From positions 22,400-86,399 of IMG/VR virus record IMGVR_UViG_3300045918_000157: 64,000 bases of DNA; one strand, given 5' to 3'. Positions 42,115 to 49,628 of this stretch are shown here, piece after piece (the first letter of the stretch is position 1; the number at the start of each line of letters is the position of its first letter). The notes beneath the pieces were generated by a model. That model searched no databases, was not told the origin of the DNA, and saw only the letters and a program-made list of their open reading frames with translations. The stretch is from a virus. A program made the position numbers and the translations under genes.

Positions 42115-42684
42115 ATGCTAATCGGCTATGCGCGTGTTTCCACACTAGATCAAGATGTTAATGTTCAACTGGATGCGCTTACCAAAGCAGGCTGTGAGCG
42201 CCTGTTCGATGACAAGATGAGTGGAGCCAAGGTTGACCGTCCCGGCCTGACAAGAGCGTTAGACATGCTTCGTTCAGGCGATTCTCTCGTTGTCTGGAAA
42301 CTTGACAGACTAGGACGTAGCATGAGAAACCTAGTCGATGTCTCTACTGAGTTACAAAAGCAGGGAGTGCAACTGATAAGCCTTACTGACTGCATAGATA
42401 CCAGTACTGCATCAGGTAGGTTTTTCTTTAACGTAATGGCAAGTCTTGCACAGATGGAGCGTGAACTTACTGTAGAGCGGACTCAGGCGGGACTTGCATT
42501 AGCTAGGCTTAATGGCCGTGTCGGTGGTAGGCCTAGATTAATGACTGTCCGTAAGGTTGAAGCTGCCAAAGCCATGCTAGCCAGCGGTATCCCACCGCGT
42601 GACGTAGCTAATAACCTTGGCATCTCAATCCCTACCCTATACCGTTGGATACCAGCGAGTACGGTGCCGGTGCCTACGCTTTAG
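42115..42684 (+). CDS. Serine recombinase (resolvase/invertase)
   Basis: The ATG at 42115 with AGAGG upstream gives 189 residues, the normal size for Tn3/Hin-type small serine recombinases. Residues 1-135 hold the catalytic domain: IGYARVSTLDQD (catalytic Ser), RPGLTRAL, VVWKLDRLGRSMRNL and the TSTASGRFFFNVMASLAQMERELTVERTQAGL helix. The GRVGGRPRL hinge and a C-terminal HTH (RDVANNLGISIPTLYRWI) bind DNA. It is the only rightward gene in the accessory array, so it may be a later acquisition. It could resolve multimers of a plasmid-like genome or invert a segment. Confidence 0.9.
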   Translation: MLIGYARVSTLDQDVNVQLDALTKAGCERLFDDKMSGAKVDRPGLTRALDMLRSGDSLVVWKLDRLGRSMRNLVDVSTELQKQGVQLISLTDCIDTSTASGRFFFNVMASLAQMERELTVERTQAGLALARLNGRVGGRPRLMTVRKVEAAKAMLASGIPPRDVANNLGISIPTLYRWIPASTVPVPTL

Positions 42685-42892
42685 CAAGCTCTTCTCTGAC
42701 TGTCACAACCCACTTGCGCCCATCGCCTTCAATGTCAAAGCTGCCGCCGTGGTATTCAGCTTTGTCAATGACGGCTTTTAATACCGAACTTGTGACATCT
42801 TTCTTTTCTCCAGTAAACGCATTGCCTGATTTGTTCACCCGGCCCTGAAAAATGCGGCCTGTTAGCGGACTCGTTCCGATGTGCGTGGTCAT
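42674..42892 (-). CDS. DUF7446-like hypothetical protein
   Basis: The ATG at 42892 with AGGAG upstream gives 72 residues. THIGTSPLTGRIFQGRVNKSGNAF, KKDVTSSVLKAVIDKAEY and GGSFDIEGDGRKWVVTVRE match a short beta-alpha-beta protein often found in phages. It ends overlapping the resolvase by 11 bases on the other strand. Confidence 0.6.
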   Translation of the reverse strand: MTTHIGTSPLTGRIFQGRVNKSGNAFTGEKKDVTSSVLKAVIDKAEYHGGSFDIEGDGRKWVVTVREELAKA

Positions 42893-42902
42893 GCGTTGGC
42901 TC

Positions 42903-43187
42903 CTAAGAGTTAAACACAAACAGCTTGGCAGCTGTGTCTAACACAGCACCAATTAGAAAAGCAGGCTTGTCACCCTGTTCAAATGGCTTAGTTCGGTACA
43001 CAGCCTGAAGCTCTCCAAGTCCGGTGCTCATGTAGATGTCAACTACAGGGTAGCTAGGCCCCCAACTTGACAGGTAGCCAATAACGCGCTCCATCTCTTT
43101 GTGCGGAGTCTCGCAGCCTTTGGAGGCCATCCAAATCTGGAAGCGGTTAAGTGCATCTTCGTCGTAGTGTAGGGTGATGGTTCTCAT
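42903..43187 (-). CDS. Hypothetical protein
   Basis: The 94-residue protein (DEDALNRFQIWMASKGCETPHKEMERVIGYLSSW) has a small alpha/beta look. No family recognised. Its RFQIW segment has a faint echo in the doubtful frame at 36 kb. Confidence 0.5.
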   Translation of the reverse strand: MRTITLHYDEDALNRFQIWMASKGCETPHKEMERVIGYLSSWGPSYPVVDIYMSTGLGELQAVYRTKPFEQGDKPAFLIGAVLDTAAKLFVFNS

Positions 43188-43378
43188 GATGGCTTACCAG
43201 TCATCTTAGACGTTCCCACACGGTTGCCGTTAACATCCAGCAGCGTGCCAGTCCAGCTGGCTTCGTCGCCAAACCGTGCGATCTTGTCAGCCTCTGCCCT
43301 AAGTATGCGAGCTACTTCTTTGAGTGGGGCGTCTTTGAAGGCGTCATTGTCGCAGTCGATTGTAATTCTGAATTTCAT
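43184..43378 (-). CDS. Conserved-type phage hypothetical protein
   Basis: The 64-residue protein has ITIDCDNDAFKDAPLKEVARILRAEADKI and a final TLLDVNGNRVGT. This pattern (a short alpha/beta unit ending in 'D-x-NGN-x-VG') is seen in many uncharacterised phage proteins. Overlaps both neighbours by four bases. Confidence 0.6.
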   Translation of the reverse strand: MKFRITIDCDNDAFKDAPLKEVARILRAEADKIARFGDEASWTGTLLDVNGNRVGTSKMTGKPS

Positions 43379-43566
43379 GATTCATCTTTCCGTAGTTCAA
43401 GCTCGGTGTTCCCATGCTTGGTGGCGTTAGTTCGTACTATTGTGCATTTCAGGTGCTGCAGGATTAGCCTGATTGCTTCGTCGCGTTCGTAGTTAGTTGC
43501 AATTTCGTAGCTGTAGCTAAACAAATAGGTTTCTACAACCTCATCACCATTTTGGTTAACTATCAT
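43375..43566 (-). CDS. Hypothetical protein
   Basis: The ATG at 43566 with AAAGGAG upstream gives 63 residues. VETYLFSYSYEIATNYERDEAIRLILQHLKCTIVRTNATK suggests a small alpha/beta domain. No family recognised. Confidence 0.55.
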   Translation of the reverse strand: MIVNQNGDEVVETYLFSYSYEIATNYERDEAIRLILQHLKCTIVRTNATKHGNTELELRKDES

Positions 43567-43567
43567 G

Positions 43568-44074
43568 TCATTCTCCTTTAACTTGCCCCCGTGATGCAAG
43601 AAAAGCCTCAAGGACGCTACGAATCGTCATTGAACTCATCACCCATGGGATATGGCGCTTTGCAGCCTCCACCTCCGCATCAGTCACCGGCTGCGCTGGT
43701 ATTTGCTGGGTTTTTTTGATCTCTATGCACTGTTCCCGCCAATAATCACGATCTGCGCCAAGCGCATTTCTGGCCCATGTGAGCGCTGTAATTTTGGCCT
43801 CTGCATCAGGCACCGGCTGCTCGGTGGTTGGTATTAGGTCAGGGTTGTAGTGTGCTGGAATGTCAGCGCGACCCGCCTGCCACCTTGCTAACAAACTCTC
43901 TATCAGTTCACGGCCATCTTCGCGGCTGGCGTTGCTCACATACTGCGCTGTATTGTCTACGCTCACTATCAGAACAAACGCGATTGGCTCACCCGCACTT
44001 TTCTTTAAGTAGTTGCTTACGACTCTAGCAAGCTCTTGCAAAGATAGGCTCACCGCCTTGTATTTGTTGGTCAT
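43568..44074 (-). CDS. Phage hypothetical protein with N-terminal SREDGRELI-type domain
   Basis: The 168-residue protein contains QYVSNASREDGRELIESLLARWQAGRADIPAHYNPDL, a segment recurrent in phage accessory proteins. A helical middle and a C-terminal helix pair (AEVEAAKRHIPWVMSSMTIRSVLEAFLASR) follow. Function unknown. Confidence 0.58.
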   Translation of the reverse strand: MTNKYKAVSLSLQELARVVSNYLKKSAGEPIAFVLIVSVDNTAQYVSNASREDGRELIESLLARWQAGRADIPAHYNPDLIPTTEQPVPDAEAKITALTWARNALGADRDYWREQCIEIKKTQQIPAQPVTDAEVEAAKRHIPWVMSSMTIRSVLEAFLASRGQVKGE

Positions 44075-44093
44075 GTCAGGCTCCTTTTAGTTA

Positions 44094-44209
44094 GTCGGCT
44101 TACTGCTACACACCGTTCGCATAAAGCAGCGTGGTGTTCAAAAGTTAATGCGGTAAATATACACCCTTATTGGAGCTAACCCAACTCGGTGTGCAACACT
44201 AAGCCGACT
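44094..44209. repeat. 23-bp inverted repeat flanking an intergenic segment
   Basis: AGTCGGCTTACTGCTACACA plus CCG (44094-44116) is the reverse complement of 44187-44209 at 20 of 23 positions. The 70-base centre is AT-richer and could hold a leftward promoter or the loop of a regulatory RNA. The gap has no gene. Confidence 0.55.
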
Positions 44210-44217
44210 GTTGTTTG

Positions 44218-44397
44218 TTAGTCCCGCTCTACCTTACCTTCTGCGGTTTCGTGAAAGCTGTCATGGCCGAAATCAAGTGCGGAACTCTTGCACTTCTTGC
44301 ACTTACGGTCTTGGTATGCTAGCGGTATCTTTTTTCCGAACTCAGGGCGTTTGTCCTCTTGGACATGGCCGCACTCTTGACAGGTTCTTGCAAACAT
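44218..44397 (-). CDS. Small zinc-ribbon protein
   Basis: This 59-residue frame encodes RTCQECGHVQEDKRPEFGK and RKCKKCKSSALDFGHDSFH: two CxxC pairs forming a zinc ribbon. The second pair with KSSALDFG is a layout seen in other phage zinc-ribbon peptides. It follows the inverted-repeat gap in the opposite sense (upstream of it in transcription). Confidence 0.6.
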   Translation of the reverse strand: MFARTCQECGHVQEDKRPEFGKKIPLAYQDRKCKKCKSSALDFGHDSFHETAEGKVERD

Positions 44398-44413
44398 TTT
44401 AATCCCTCTGTTG

Positions 44414-44704
44414 TTACGGCATGTCGCCGTTAAGCCAAGGCCTATAGCGCCTATAGCCGCCTTGATGACTGATAATGCCTAGCACCGTATAGTCATCAGG
44501 GCCAAGTCCTTCACAGCTAACTCCGCTGTTGTGTAGCTCTGCCCTGTCTGCCTCATACGCTTCAAGTCTTGACTCTGTACCTGCTCCAATCGCTGTGTCA
44601 GACTTAACAGCAATGGCTACATACTGTAAATCTTGCAGCGTGCTAAAGCCGGTCACACGATGAAGGAACCAGACAGGGCGCATTACTATGACTGTGTAGA
44701 TCAT
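44414..44704 (-). CDS. Hypothetical protein
   Basis: The 96-residue protein (MIYTVIVMRPVWFLHRVTGF, DLQYVAIAVKSDTAIGAGTE, LEAYEADRAELHNSG) appears alpha/beta. No family recognised. Confidence 0.5.
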   Translation of the reverse strand: MIYTVIVMRPVWFLHRVTGFSTLQDLQYVAIAVKSDTAIGAGTESRLEAYEADRAELHNSGVSCEGLGPDDYTVLGIISHQGGYRRYRPWLNGDMP

Positions 44705-44705
44705 G

Positions 44706-44915
44706 TTAGCCCTCTAAGTTAAGACATGAGTGTGGCGTGGGTGCGCCTCCAGCAATCCACTCTCCGGTAGCTTCGACCTGAGTGAATATCCGCTGGTCGC
44801 CTTCTTTGGCGCTTATTGATGCGTCAACGTGACGGTAAGCGTGCACTGTCTGCCCATACAGATCGACAACATGGTAGAGGTAGCCTCTACCATCGTTAGG
44901 TAGTGAGATAATCAT
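44706..44915 (-). CDS. Hypothetical small beta protein
   Basis: The 69-residue protein (GYLYHVVDLYGQTVHAYRHVDASI, RIFTQVEATGEWIAGG) is beta-rich. No family recognised. One base separates it from the next gene. Confidence 0.5.
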   Translation of the reverse strand: MIISLPNDGRGYLYHVVDLYGQTVHAYRHVDASISAKEGDQRIFTQVEATGEWIAGGAPTPHSCLNLEG

Positions 44916-44917
44916 GG

Positions 44918-45121
44918 TTAGCTTCCTAAGATAGGGCGTGGCTGATGGTCGCGCTCTGCTATTAGCCTAAACACTTCGTCAACGCTCTCTTTTACAGTAA
45001 GACCGCCGCTATGTGAAGGGAATAGAATCGTACAACCGCTAGCGTTAGCACACAGCGCCTCAATTTTATCTATGGCTATGTAAACTTCACCTGACGCAGC
45101 AAAAACCTTAATGTACTTCAT
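44918..45121 (-). CDS. Hypothetical small protein
   Basis: The ATG at 45121 with GAGG six bases upstream gives 67 residues; a GTG 12 bases earlier is also possible. MKYIKVFAASGEVYIAIDKIEAL, GCTILFPSHSGGLTVKESVDEVFRLI resembles small immunity-like or flagellar-export-like alpha/beta peptides, with no firm family. Confidence 0.55.
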   Translation of the reverse strand: MKYIKVFAASGEVYIAIDKIEALCANASGCTILFPSHSGGLTVKESVDEVFRLIAERDHQPRPILGS

Positions 45122-45129
45122 GCTAGGCC

Positions 45130-45354
45130 TCACTTGGAAGCAAGACTTGCATCAATCTTGGCCTGAATTGCGGCGATGTACTTCTCGTAGCTGTCTCTTG
45201 GCTTTAAGCCGAACTCAGCAGCTATCCGAGGTCGAATCGCTCCGCTACTGTGCCTGATACCCTTGCTCTCAAGCTTTACCCTGCCTTTGATGGATAGCAG
45301 CCGGAAGTGAGCTATACCGTGGGGCGTGTCAACTACTATTGCTTTGTCAGTCAT
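45130..45354 (-). CDS. Conserved-type phage hypothetical protein
   Basis: The 74-residue protein (AHFRLLSIKGRVKLESKGIRHSSGAIRPRIAAEFGLKPRDSYEKYIAAI) matches a pattern common in small phage proteins: a basic helical motif around 'LKLE..G.R.S.G'. Function unknown. Confidence 0.6.
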   Translation of the reverse strand: MTDKAIVVDTPHGIAHFRLLSIKGRVKLESKGIRHSSGAIRPRIAAEFGLKPRDSYEKYIAAIQAKIDASLASK

Positions 45355-45743
45355 TCAATTCTCCAAGGTGCTGCGTCATAGCCGGGAAGTTTTGCGATGG
45401 CACGGACTTGAAGTTGATCAAGCAAGGCCTTCGCTGTACTGGTTCCCCATTCAGGGTGCTCGTTGCTTTGGTAGGCAAGGCATTGGCACGCCTTAATCAT
45501 CTCAAGTGCGCTGAGGTTTGGTGCGGTGTTGTCGTACACAGCACCAATGGTGTCATCGTGACCTTTGTACCTATGATTGACCGACTTGACGTTCTCTGCG
45601 TACAGCAGATCAACTGTCTCTTGTTCTGAACCAGCAACACTCAGCTTAGTGCTAGGGTTGCCGTGATACAAGTTTACATTGTTTCGACACGCCCATCTTA
45701 CGATAGCGCTGATGTGCCGCTCTGAGCATACAAATGCTGACAT
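45351..45743 (-). CDS. Conserved-type phage hypothetical protein
   Basis: The 130-residue protein begins MSAFVCSERHISAIVRWACRN and has the blocks LLYAENVKSVNHRYKG, IKACQCLAYQSNEHPEW and KLPGYDAAPWRI. This architecture recurs in many phages and prophages as a protein of unknown role, often near DNA-metabolism or anti-defence genes. Confidence 0.65.
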   Translation of the reverse strand: MSAFVCSERHISAIVRWACRNNVNLYHGNPSTKLSVAGSEQETVDLLYAENVKSVNHRYKGHDDTIGAVYDNTAPNLSALEMIKACQCLAYQSNEHPEWGTSTAKALLDQLQVRAIAKLPGYDAAPWRIE

Positions 45744-45751
45744 AATTTTTC

Positions 45752-45985
45752 CTAGTGGAGAGACTTGCTGATCAACGAACTCATCAGATTTTCCGTTGCT
45801 TCACGGGCACGCTCAGAGTCCTTCATGTGCTGAATCATGGCGAAGCGTTTTTGGCACTGCTTGCAGGTCTTTATGTGTGCCATGAACGCTGCCTGCCTCA
45901 AGCGTTCTTTGATCACCTTGATTCTGTACAGTGCTTGGTTCTTTTTGAATGACAGCTTCTCAAGCTGTTTGATGGTGACGGTCAT
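45752..45985 (-). CDS. Hypothetical basic helical protein with CxxC
   Basis: The 77-residue protein is basic and helical (QLEKLSFKKNQALYRIKVIKERLRQAAF) with a KTCKQCQKRF site. It might bind zinc or nucleic acid. No family recognised. Confidence 0.5.
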   Translation of the reverse strand: MTVTIKQLEKLSFKKNQALYRIKVIKERLRQAAFMAHIKTCKQCQKRFAMIQHMKDSERAREATENLMSSLISKSLH

Positions 45986-45999
45986 AGTGCCCTTTTAGG

Positions 46000-46302
46000 T
46001 TAGCGTATGAAATCGACAGCGTACTCAGCGTGAATTTGAGCCTTGGCCTCTTCTCTAGTGTGCGCCCTGACATAGATGACAGTCTCAAGGTCTTCGCTGA
46101 AGGCGCAGTACATGCCCCCATACTCTATTGAGTAGCTGCCCCAATAGGCACCTGATTTATCGTAACACCAATCTACCATAGCCAATGCCTGAATATGCAA
46201 AGGTTGATCGCTGGTAGCTACGCTTGGACGACCCATCGGTGCGCCACGACTGCTATTGACAGGGTGTGCCTTGAGCCAAACGTTAATGTCTTTTACTGAC
46301 AT
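46000..46302 (-). CDS. Hypothetical protein
   Basis: The ATG at 46302 after AAAGGA gives 100 residues. The N-terminal part (VKDINVWLKAHPVNSSRGAPMGRPS) has an AT-hook-like GRPS segment, and the rest is alpha/beta (GAYWGSYSIEYGGMYCAF, VIYVRAHTREEAKAQIHAEY). Function unknown. Confidence 0.55.
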   Translation of the reverse strand: MSVKDINVWLKAHPVNSSRGAPMGRPSVATSDQPLHIQALAMVDWCYDKSGAYWGSYSIEYGGMYCAFSEDLETVIYVRAHTREEAKAQIHAEYAVDFIR

Positions 46303-46510
46303 ATTTTCCTTTAAGGTTTGGTGGATCAATGAACCACCATTTTGTGCAAAGTTCTGCTATCTGACGCTTGTCAAGTTCTACAGGAGGTCTTTGTATTGCG
46401 TAACCTGCTGCTTTTCCTGCTTCATAGGCCAGTGTTACAAGCCTATCGTTGTACGACCCAAAGCCATAGGCTATCGCGGCGACTGCCACCATAGCGAAAA
46501 ACTGTTTCAT
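46283..46510 (-). CDS. Small membrane-anchored protein
   Basis: The 75-residue protein starts with a hydrophobic helix (FFAMVAVAAIAYGFGSY) and has a soluble tail with KRQIAELCTKWWFIDPP. It is the first gene after a strong terminator, so it may have its own promoter in the short gap. Confidence 0.55.
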   Translation of the reverse strand: MKQFFAMVAVAAIAYGFGSYNDRLVTLAYEAGKAAGYAIQRPPVELDKRQIAELCTKWWFIDPPNLKGKYVSKRH

Positions 46511-46540
46511 TGTAGGCCCTCATTTTAAAGGCGGAAATAG

Positions 46541-46567
46541 AAAAGGCTCCCTTGTGGGGAGCCTTTT
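46541..46567 (-). terminator. Rho-independent terminator (leftward)
   Basis: A perfect 11-bp stem AAAAGGCTCCC / GGGAGCCTTTT with a five-base loop follows the 46606-46971 gene. U-rich sequence (TTTTCTATTTCC) lies downstream on the minus strand. It separates two leftward transcription units. Confidence 0.8.
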
Positions 46568-46605
46568 CATGTAAGGGCTTGTTAGCCCTCAATAGAAGAC
46601 GTTGC

Positions 46606-46971
46606 TTAGACGTTTTCCAATTCACCTTGCACTTCTTCCCGTACATTTTCGCCGAAGGCTTCTGACGTAGCGGCCACTGGTGCAGCGGCAGGCGTAGCTG
46701 GCTTGGCATCTTCGAGCTTCCACACGCCGATAACATCCTTGCCGTCAACCTTGGTCACACGGACCGTGAACTTGCTGGTGTCGCCGGAACGCTTGCGATA
46801 AGCGGTCAGAGCGGAGCTAACGCGGCTGTGTGCTTTCTTTGGGTCCACAACCGACGTGTCAACGAGGGCAGGGCCGCCGACAGTCAAGCTGCCGAAGTCG
46901 TACTGGCTACCCTTTTCGCTGAAGCGGGTCAGGGCAGGGATGGCGAGTTGCATGATTTTGAGAGTAGACAT
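46606..46971 (-). CDS. Hypothetical small soluble protein, probably highly expressed
   Basis: The 121-residue protein contains QYDFGSLTVGGPALVDTSVVDPKKAHSRVSSALTAYRKRSGDTSKFTVR, a block recurrent in phage proteins of unknown role, and an Ala/Pro-rich C-terminal part. A dedicated upstream gap (46972-47099, with TATACT on the minus strand) and a strong terminator point to its own short transcript. Confidence 0.6.
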   Translation of the reverse strand: MSTLKIMQLAIPALTRFSEKGSQYDFGSLTVGGPALVDTSVVDPKKAHSRVSSALTAYRKRSGDTSKFTVRVTKVDGKDVIGVWKLEDAKPATPAAAPVAATSEAFGENVREEVQGELENV

Positions 46972-47099
46972 GGTAAAAAATTCCTTGGTGGTTGTTGGTT
47001 GCTGACAGCCTTGAGTATACGCTGTTAATTGAATTCGGGTTTAGCGGCGACGAGATTAGCGCCATTAATTTGTAACAAAACGTGTTTTTGTGTTGGATA

Positions 47100-47318
47100 T
47101 TACTTCATTGATGGTCCTTTTTTAACCGTGATCTTCCTGTAGACCCACTTTCGGTGATCTTCAGCCAATTTCCGTGCTACTGCCGATGCAATATGGATAT
47201 TGAGCGTTAGCATTCTCCGATGTTGCGGTGTAGGCTCTGCGCTTGCAAGCGCTTCTATCCGGTCTGCTAACTGCCGAAGCCTTTTTATTGCAGCATCATA
47301 GGAGGGAGGGTGCATCAT
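47100..47318 (-). CDS. Hypothetical helical protein
   Basis: The 72-residue protein (DAAIKRLRQLADRIEALASAEPTPQHRRMLTLNIHIASAVARKLAED) is helical and basic. No family recognised. It overlaps the next upstream gene by four bases. Confidence 0.5.
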   Translation of the reverse strand: MMHPPSYDAAIKRLRQLADRIEALASAEPTPQHRRMLTLNIHIASAVARKLAEDHRKWVYRKITVKKGPSMK

Positions 47319-47731
47319 TCGTCCTTGAAAAGCTTGTGAAGTTGGCGATATACGTCCCGAGCGTCACCAATGGTCATCGTGTCTATTAGGGTCTTAAACT
47401 TTCTATTCCTAGCTGACCCGTTAGGAGTTTCGTCCTGCTTTGGTACGATGTTAGGTGTCACCTCGACTATCGCATGGTTAGCATTGCCGTTCTTTCGGAA
47501 ATAGCGTACTCCGAATACTCCTTCGGTGCGCATCGCCTCTACCTGACCACTCTTGCCAAGTCCCTCAATGATCTTGACGACTGAGCCAATGCTTGCTCCA
47601 AGCTCAGTAATCTGACTTCCAAGTGCTTTGACAATCTCCATAGCCTTTGCAGGCTCGGTTAAACTGTTGATGTGCGCTATCAGCATGGCACGCACTCTGG
47701 CGGCTCTTACAAGGTCGTGTTCTCGTACCAT
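47315..47731 (-). CDS. Winged-helix-like protein, possible regulator
   Basis: The 138-residue protein has a pattern compatible with a winged helix: VRAMLIAHINSLTEPAKAMEIVKALGSQ, SIGSVVKIIEGLGKSGQVEAMRTEGVFGVRYF (helix-turn-helix followed by a two-strand wing). The C-terminal part is a helical basic segment. It is a candidate DNA-binding regulator in a window with few others, but the call rests on secondary-structure pattern only. Confidence 0.45.
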   Translation of the reverse strand: MVREHDLVRAARVRAMLIAHINSLTEPAKAMEIVKALGSQITELGASIGSVVKIIEGLGKSGQVEAMRTEGVFGVRYFRKNGNANHAIVEVTPNIVPKQDETPNGSARNRKFKTLIDTMTIGDARDVYRQLHKLFKDE

Positions 47732-47971
47732 TTAAGCCTCCGCCTTAACTTCGCGCTTAAAGAGGATTTCGATGTCACCGTTTAAGTGCCGCTTAACCAC
47801 TGCGTGAAGTTCTCCGTTAGCAGAGTCGAAAACTTCAGCGTGCGTGGCTTCGTACTCATTTATCTGTAGCCAGTGCACGCAGCGTAGTACAGCGTTATTA
47901 ACGTGTACTGCACTATTCGTCCGCACTAATTCCTTACGCCGGTAGAACGACGTACTGATTACTCTTATCAT
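47732..47971 (-). CDS. Hypothetical protein
   Basis: The 79-residue protein (IRVISTSFYRRKELVRTNSAVHVNNAVLRCVHWLQ, ATHAEVFDSANGELHAVVKRHLNGDIEILF) is alpha/beta with a strand-rich C-terminus. No family recognised. Confidence 0.55.
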   Translation of the reverse strand: MIRVISTSFYRRKELVRTNSAVHVNNAVLRCVHWLQINEYEATHAEVFDSANGELHAVVKRHLNGDIEILFKREVKAEA

Positions 47972-47998
47972 TTTTATTTCCTTTGAGGTGGGTTGAGG

Positions 47999-48217
47999 CT
48001 AAAGCGGCTTTGAAGTGATCCTTGCTGGCGACCTTGCAGGAACTCTTGGAATAGATGCACACTGAACGTTGCCAATAACAACTCCCTTGTACCTTATTCC
48101 CCATTTTCTCTGACCTGTTAATGCGTAACCTTCAGCGGCAACTGCCAGCATGGAGCGGATAGTGACCCCCATATCGTCCACATCCATGACTTTATCTTCA
48201 GCGTGTAGCATGATCAT
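47999..48217 (-). CDS. Hypothetical protein
   Basis: The 72-residue protein (DDMGVTIRSMLAVAAEGYALTGQRKWGIRYKGVVIGN) has no recognised family. It ends with a basic tail. Confidence 0.45.
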   Translation of the reverse strand: MIMLHAEDKVMDVDDMGVTIRSMLAVAAEGYALTGQRKWGIRYKGVVIGNVQCASIPRVPARSPARITSKPL

Positions 48218-48218
48218 G

Positions 48219-49613
48219 TTATGCCCCTAGAAATTCTTCAAGTGCAGTGACCTGAGCAGCAAGTCCTTTGTAGCGTGCGATAAGGGCACACAACAGGTCT
48301 ATGGAAATCTCAGGATCGCCGTCAACAAGCTCTTGAACATCAGCCCGTGTGTATTCCAAGGCTTGTACAACAAGCCCTCGTTTCACTGTGCTGATAGACT
48401 TCGGAAATGGTGACTTCGGCAACTCAGGCTTGGCTGCTGGTGCCTTCCATCTTTCAGCCTCCTGTTTAGCAAGCCTGTCTTCGTCGTCATCGTACAACTC
48501 AGAGAAACCAAACTGCTTTGGATCGAAAGCGCCGCCTGAAGCTGGAAAATAGCCTTTGCCAAAGGCCGGTTTTACGTAAGGCTTTGGGACTTCAGGCACA
48601 CGGACAGCCTTGAGGCTTTCCCATTTGATTTTCAGACATGCTGCAAGAAGCTTTTCCACGCCATAGGCGTCAACTACCTCGTTAGGCCCATGTTGAGCCT
48701 TGTAGAAGCAACCTACGTTGACGCACTCAGGTATGATGCCTGAATACACCTTGCTATCGGTAAATGACCCACCATGACTAATCACCCAAGGGTCATCAAA
48801 ATCATGCTCATTGAGCGCCTTCACAAGCTGCGCTCCAAACTCAAGTGATGCACACGGTTGGCCACCTTGCGTAAGTATGACCTCTGGTGACTCAAGATGT
48901 TGCACAGCGCGGTCAAACGCTATACAGCGGTCAAAGCCCTTAAGCCACTTTGCCTGTGTTGAAAGGATAGCTCTTGAGCCTATGCCGCCTTTCTCTTCGC
49001 CGGTGTGAAAGACGTACATACCCTTAATCTTCTTCTGCATCATCTTTAGCATGATGTATACGCCTACGCCGTCATCACCACCCAAGCACCCTGATTTTTG
49101 GTCAGAGGCCAGCAGAATATGGCCGAAAGCACTGTCAAACACAAGCTTTTGCTTGCTTCCGTCTGATTCTGCCTTGCTATGGCAGGTATCAACGTGGGAA
49201 CTAAACATCGTAGTGCTCTTCTTGCCTACTTCAACGATGATAGAGCCTTCACTTGCTATCTGCACATTCAGGCCCATCTTCTTGATTTCTGCGTGCAGCC
49301 ACAGCCGGAAGTTTGTATCTCCCGTGCTACTATGGCAACGTTTCGTCTGCAGGATGCTCAGAAGCAGAGCATCAGGCATCGGCGCTTCGGCAGCAGGGGC
49401 AGGGGCAGGGGCAGCAGGGGCAGCAGGGGCAGCAGGGGCAGCAGGGGCAGCAGGGGCAGGGGTTGGATAAGGCCAGCTGGCTGTGGCAAGTGGGGCGGCA
49501 GCAGGGGTTTCGACTACGGGTGATGCAGGTGTAGCAGGTGCAGCGGGCAGAGCTTCAAGTGCCTGCTCTGCAGCGTCAGCTACAGCGTCTTGTGTCATTG
49601 TGTGATTGTCCAT
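48219..49613 (-). CDS. M20/M42-like zinc peptidase-fold protein with Ala-Pro repeat
   Basis: The 464-residue protein has a low-complexity Ala/Pro N-terminus (residues 20-80, including about six tandem APA units). A di-zinc peptidase domain follows: FSSHVDTCHS (H-x-D), CLGGDDGVGVY, FHTGEEKGGIGS (Glu-Glu catalytic pair) and a later ISHGGSFTDSKV/QHGPNEVVD block. The order matches M20/M28/M42 aminopeptidase or deacylase enzymes. Such an enzyme is unusual in a phage; substrates could be peptides, acylated amino acids or a host signal. The C-terminal 100 residues are helical. Confidence 0.72.
   Translation of the reverse strand: MDNHTMTQDAVADAAEQALEALPAAPATPASPVVETPAAAPLATASWPYPTPAPAAPAAPAAPAAPAAPAPAPAAEAPMPDALLLSILQTKRCHSSTGDTNFRLWLHAEIKKMGLNVQIASEGSIIVEVGKKSTTMFSSHVDTCHSKAESDGSKQKLVFDSAFGHILLASDQKSGCLGGDDGVGVYIMLKMMQKKIKGMYVFHTGEEKGGIGSRAILSTQAKWLKGFDRCIAFDRAVQHLESPEVILTQGGQPCASLEFGAQLVKALNEHDFDDPWVISHGGSFTDSKVYSGIIPECVNVGCFYKAQHGPNEVVDAYGVEKLLAACLKIKWESLKAVRVPEVPKPYVKPAFGKGYFPASGGAFDPKQFGFSELYDDDEDRLAKQEAERWKAPAAKPELPKSPFPKSISTVKRGLVVQALEYTRADVQELVDGDPEISIDLLCALIARYKGLAAQVTALEEFLGA
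49390..49463 (-). repeat. Tandem GGGGCAGCA microsatellite in the peptidase gene
   Basis: About five to six copies of a 9-bp unit plus shorter GGGGCA units encode the Ala-Pro-Ala repeats. In-frame slippage could vary the linker length without breaking the gene. Confidence 0.75.
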
Positions 49614-49628
49614 GGGAATCCTTTTAAG

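Noticed and set aside
49051-49534. Gly/Ala/Arg/Gln-repeat rightward frames over the peptidase gene
   Set aside because: They are the antisense reading of the tandem 9-bp repeat and have no independent signals.
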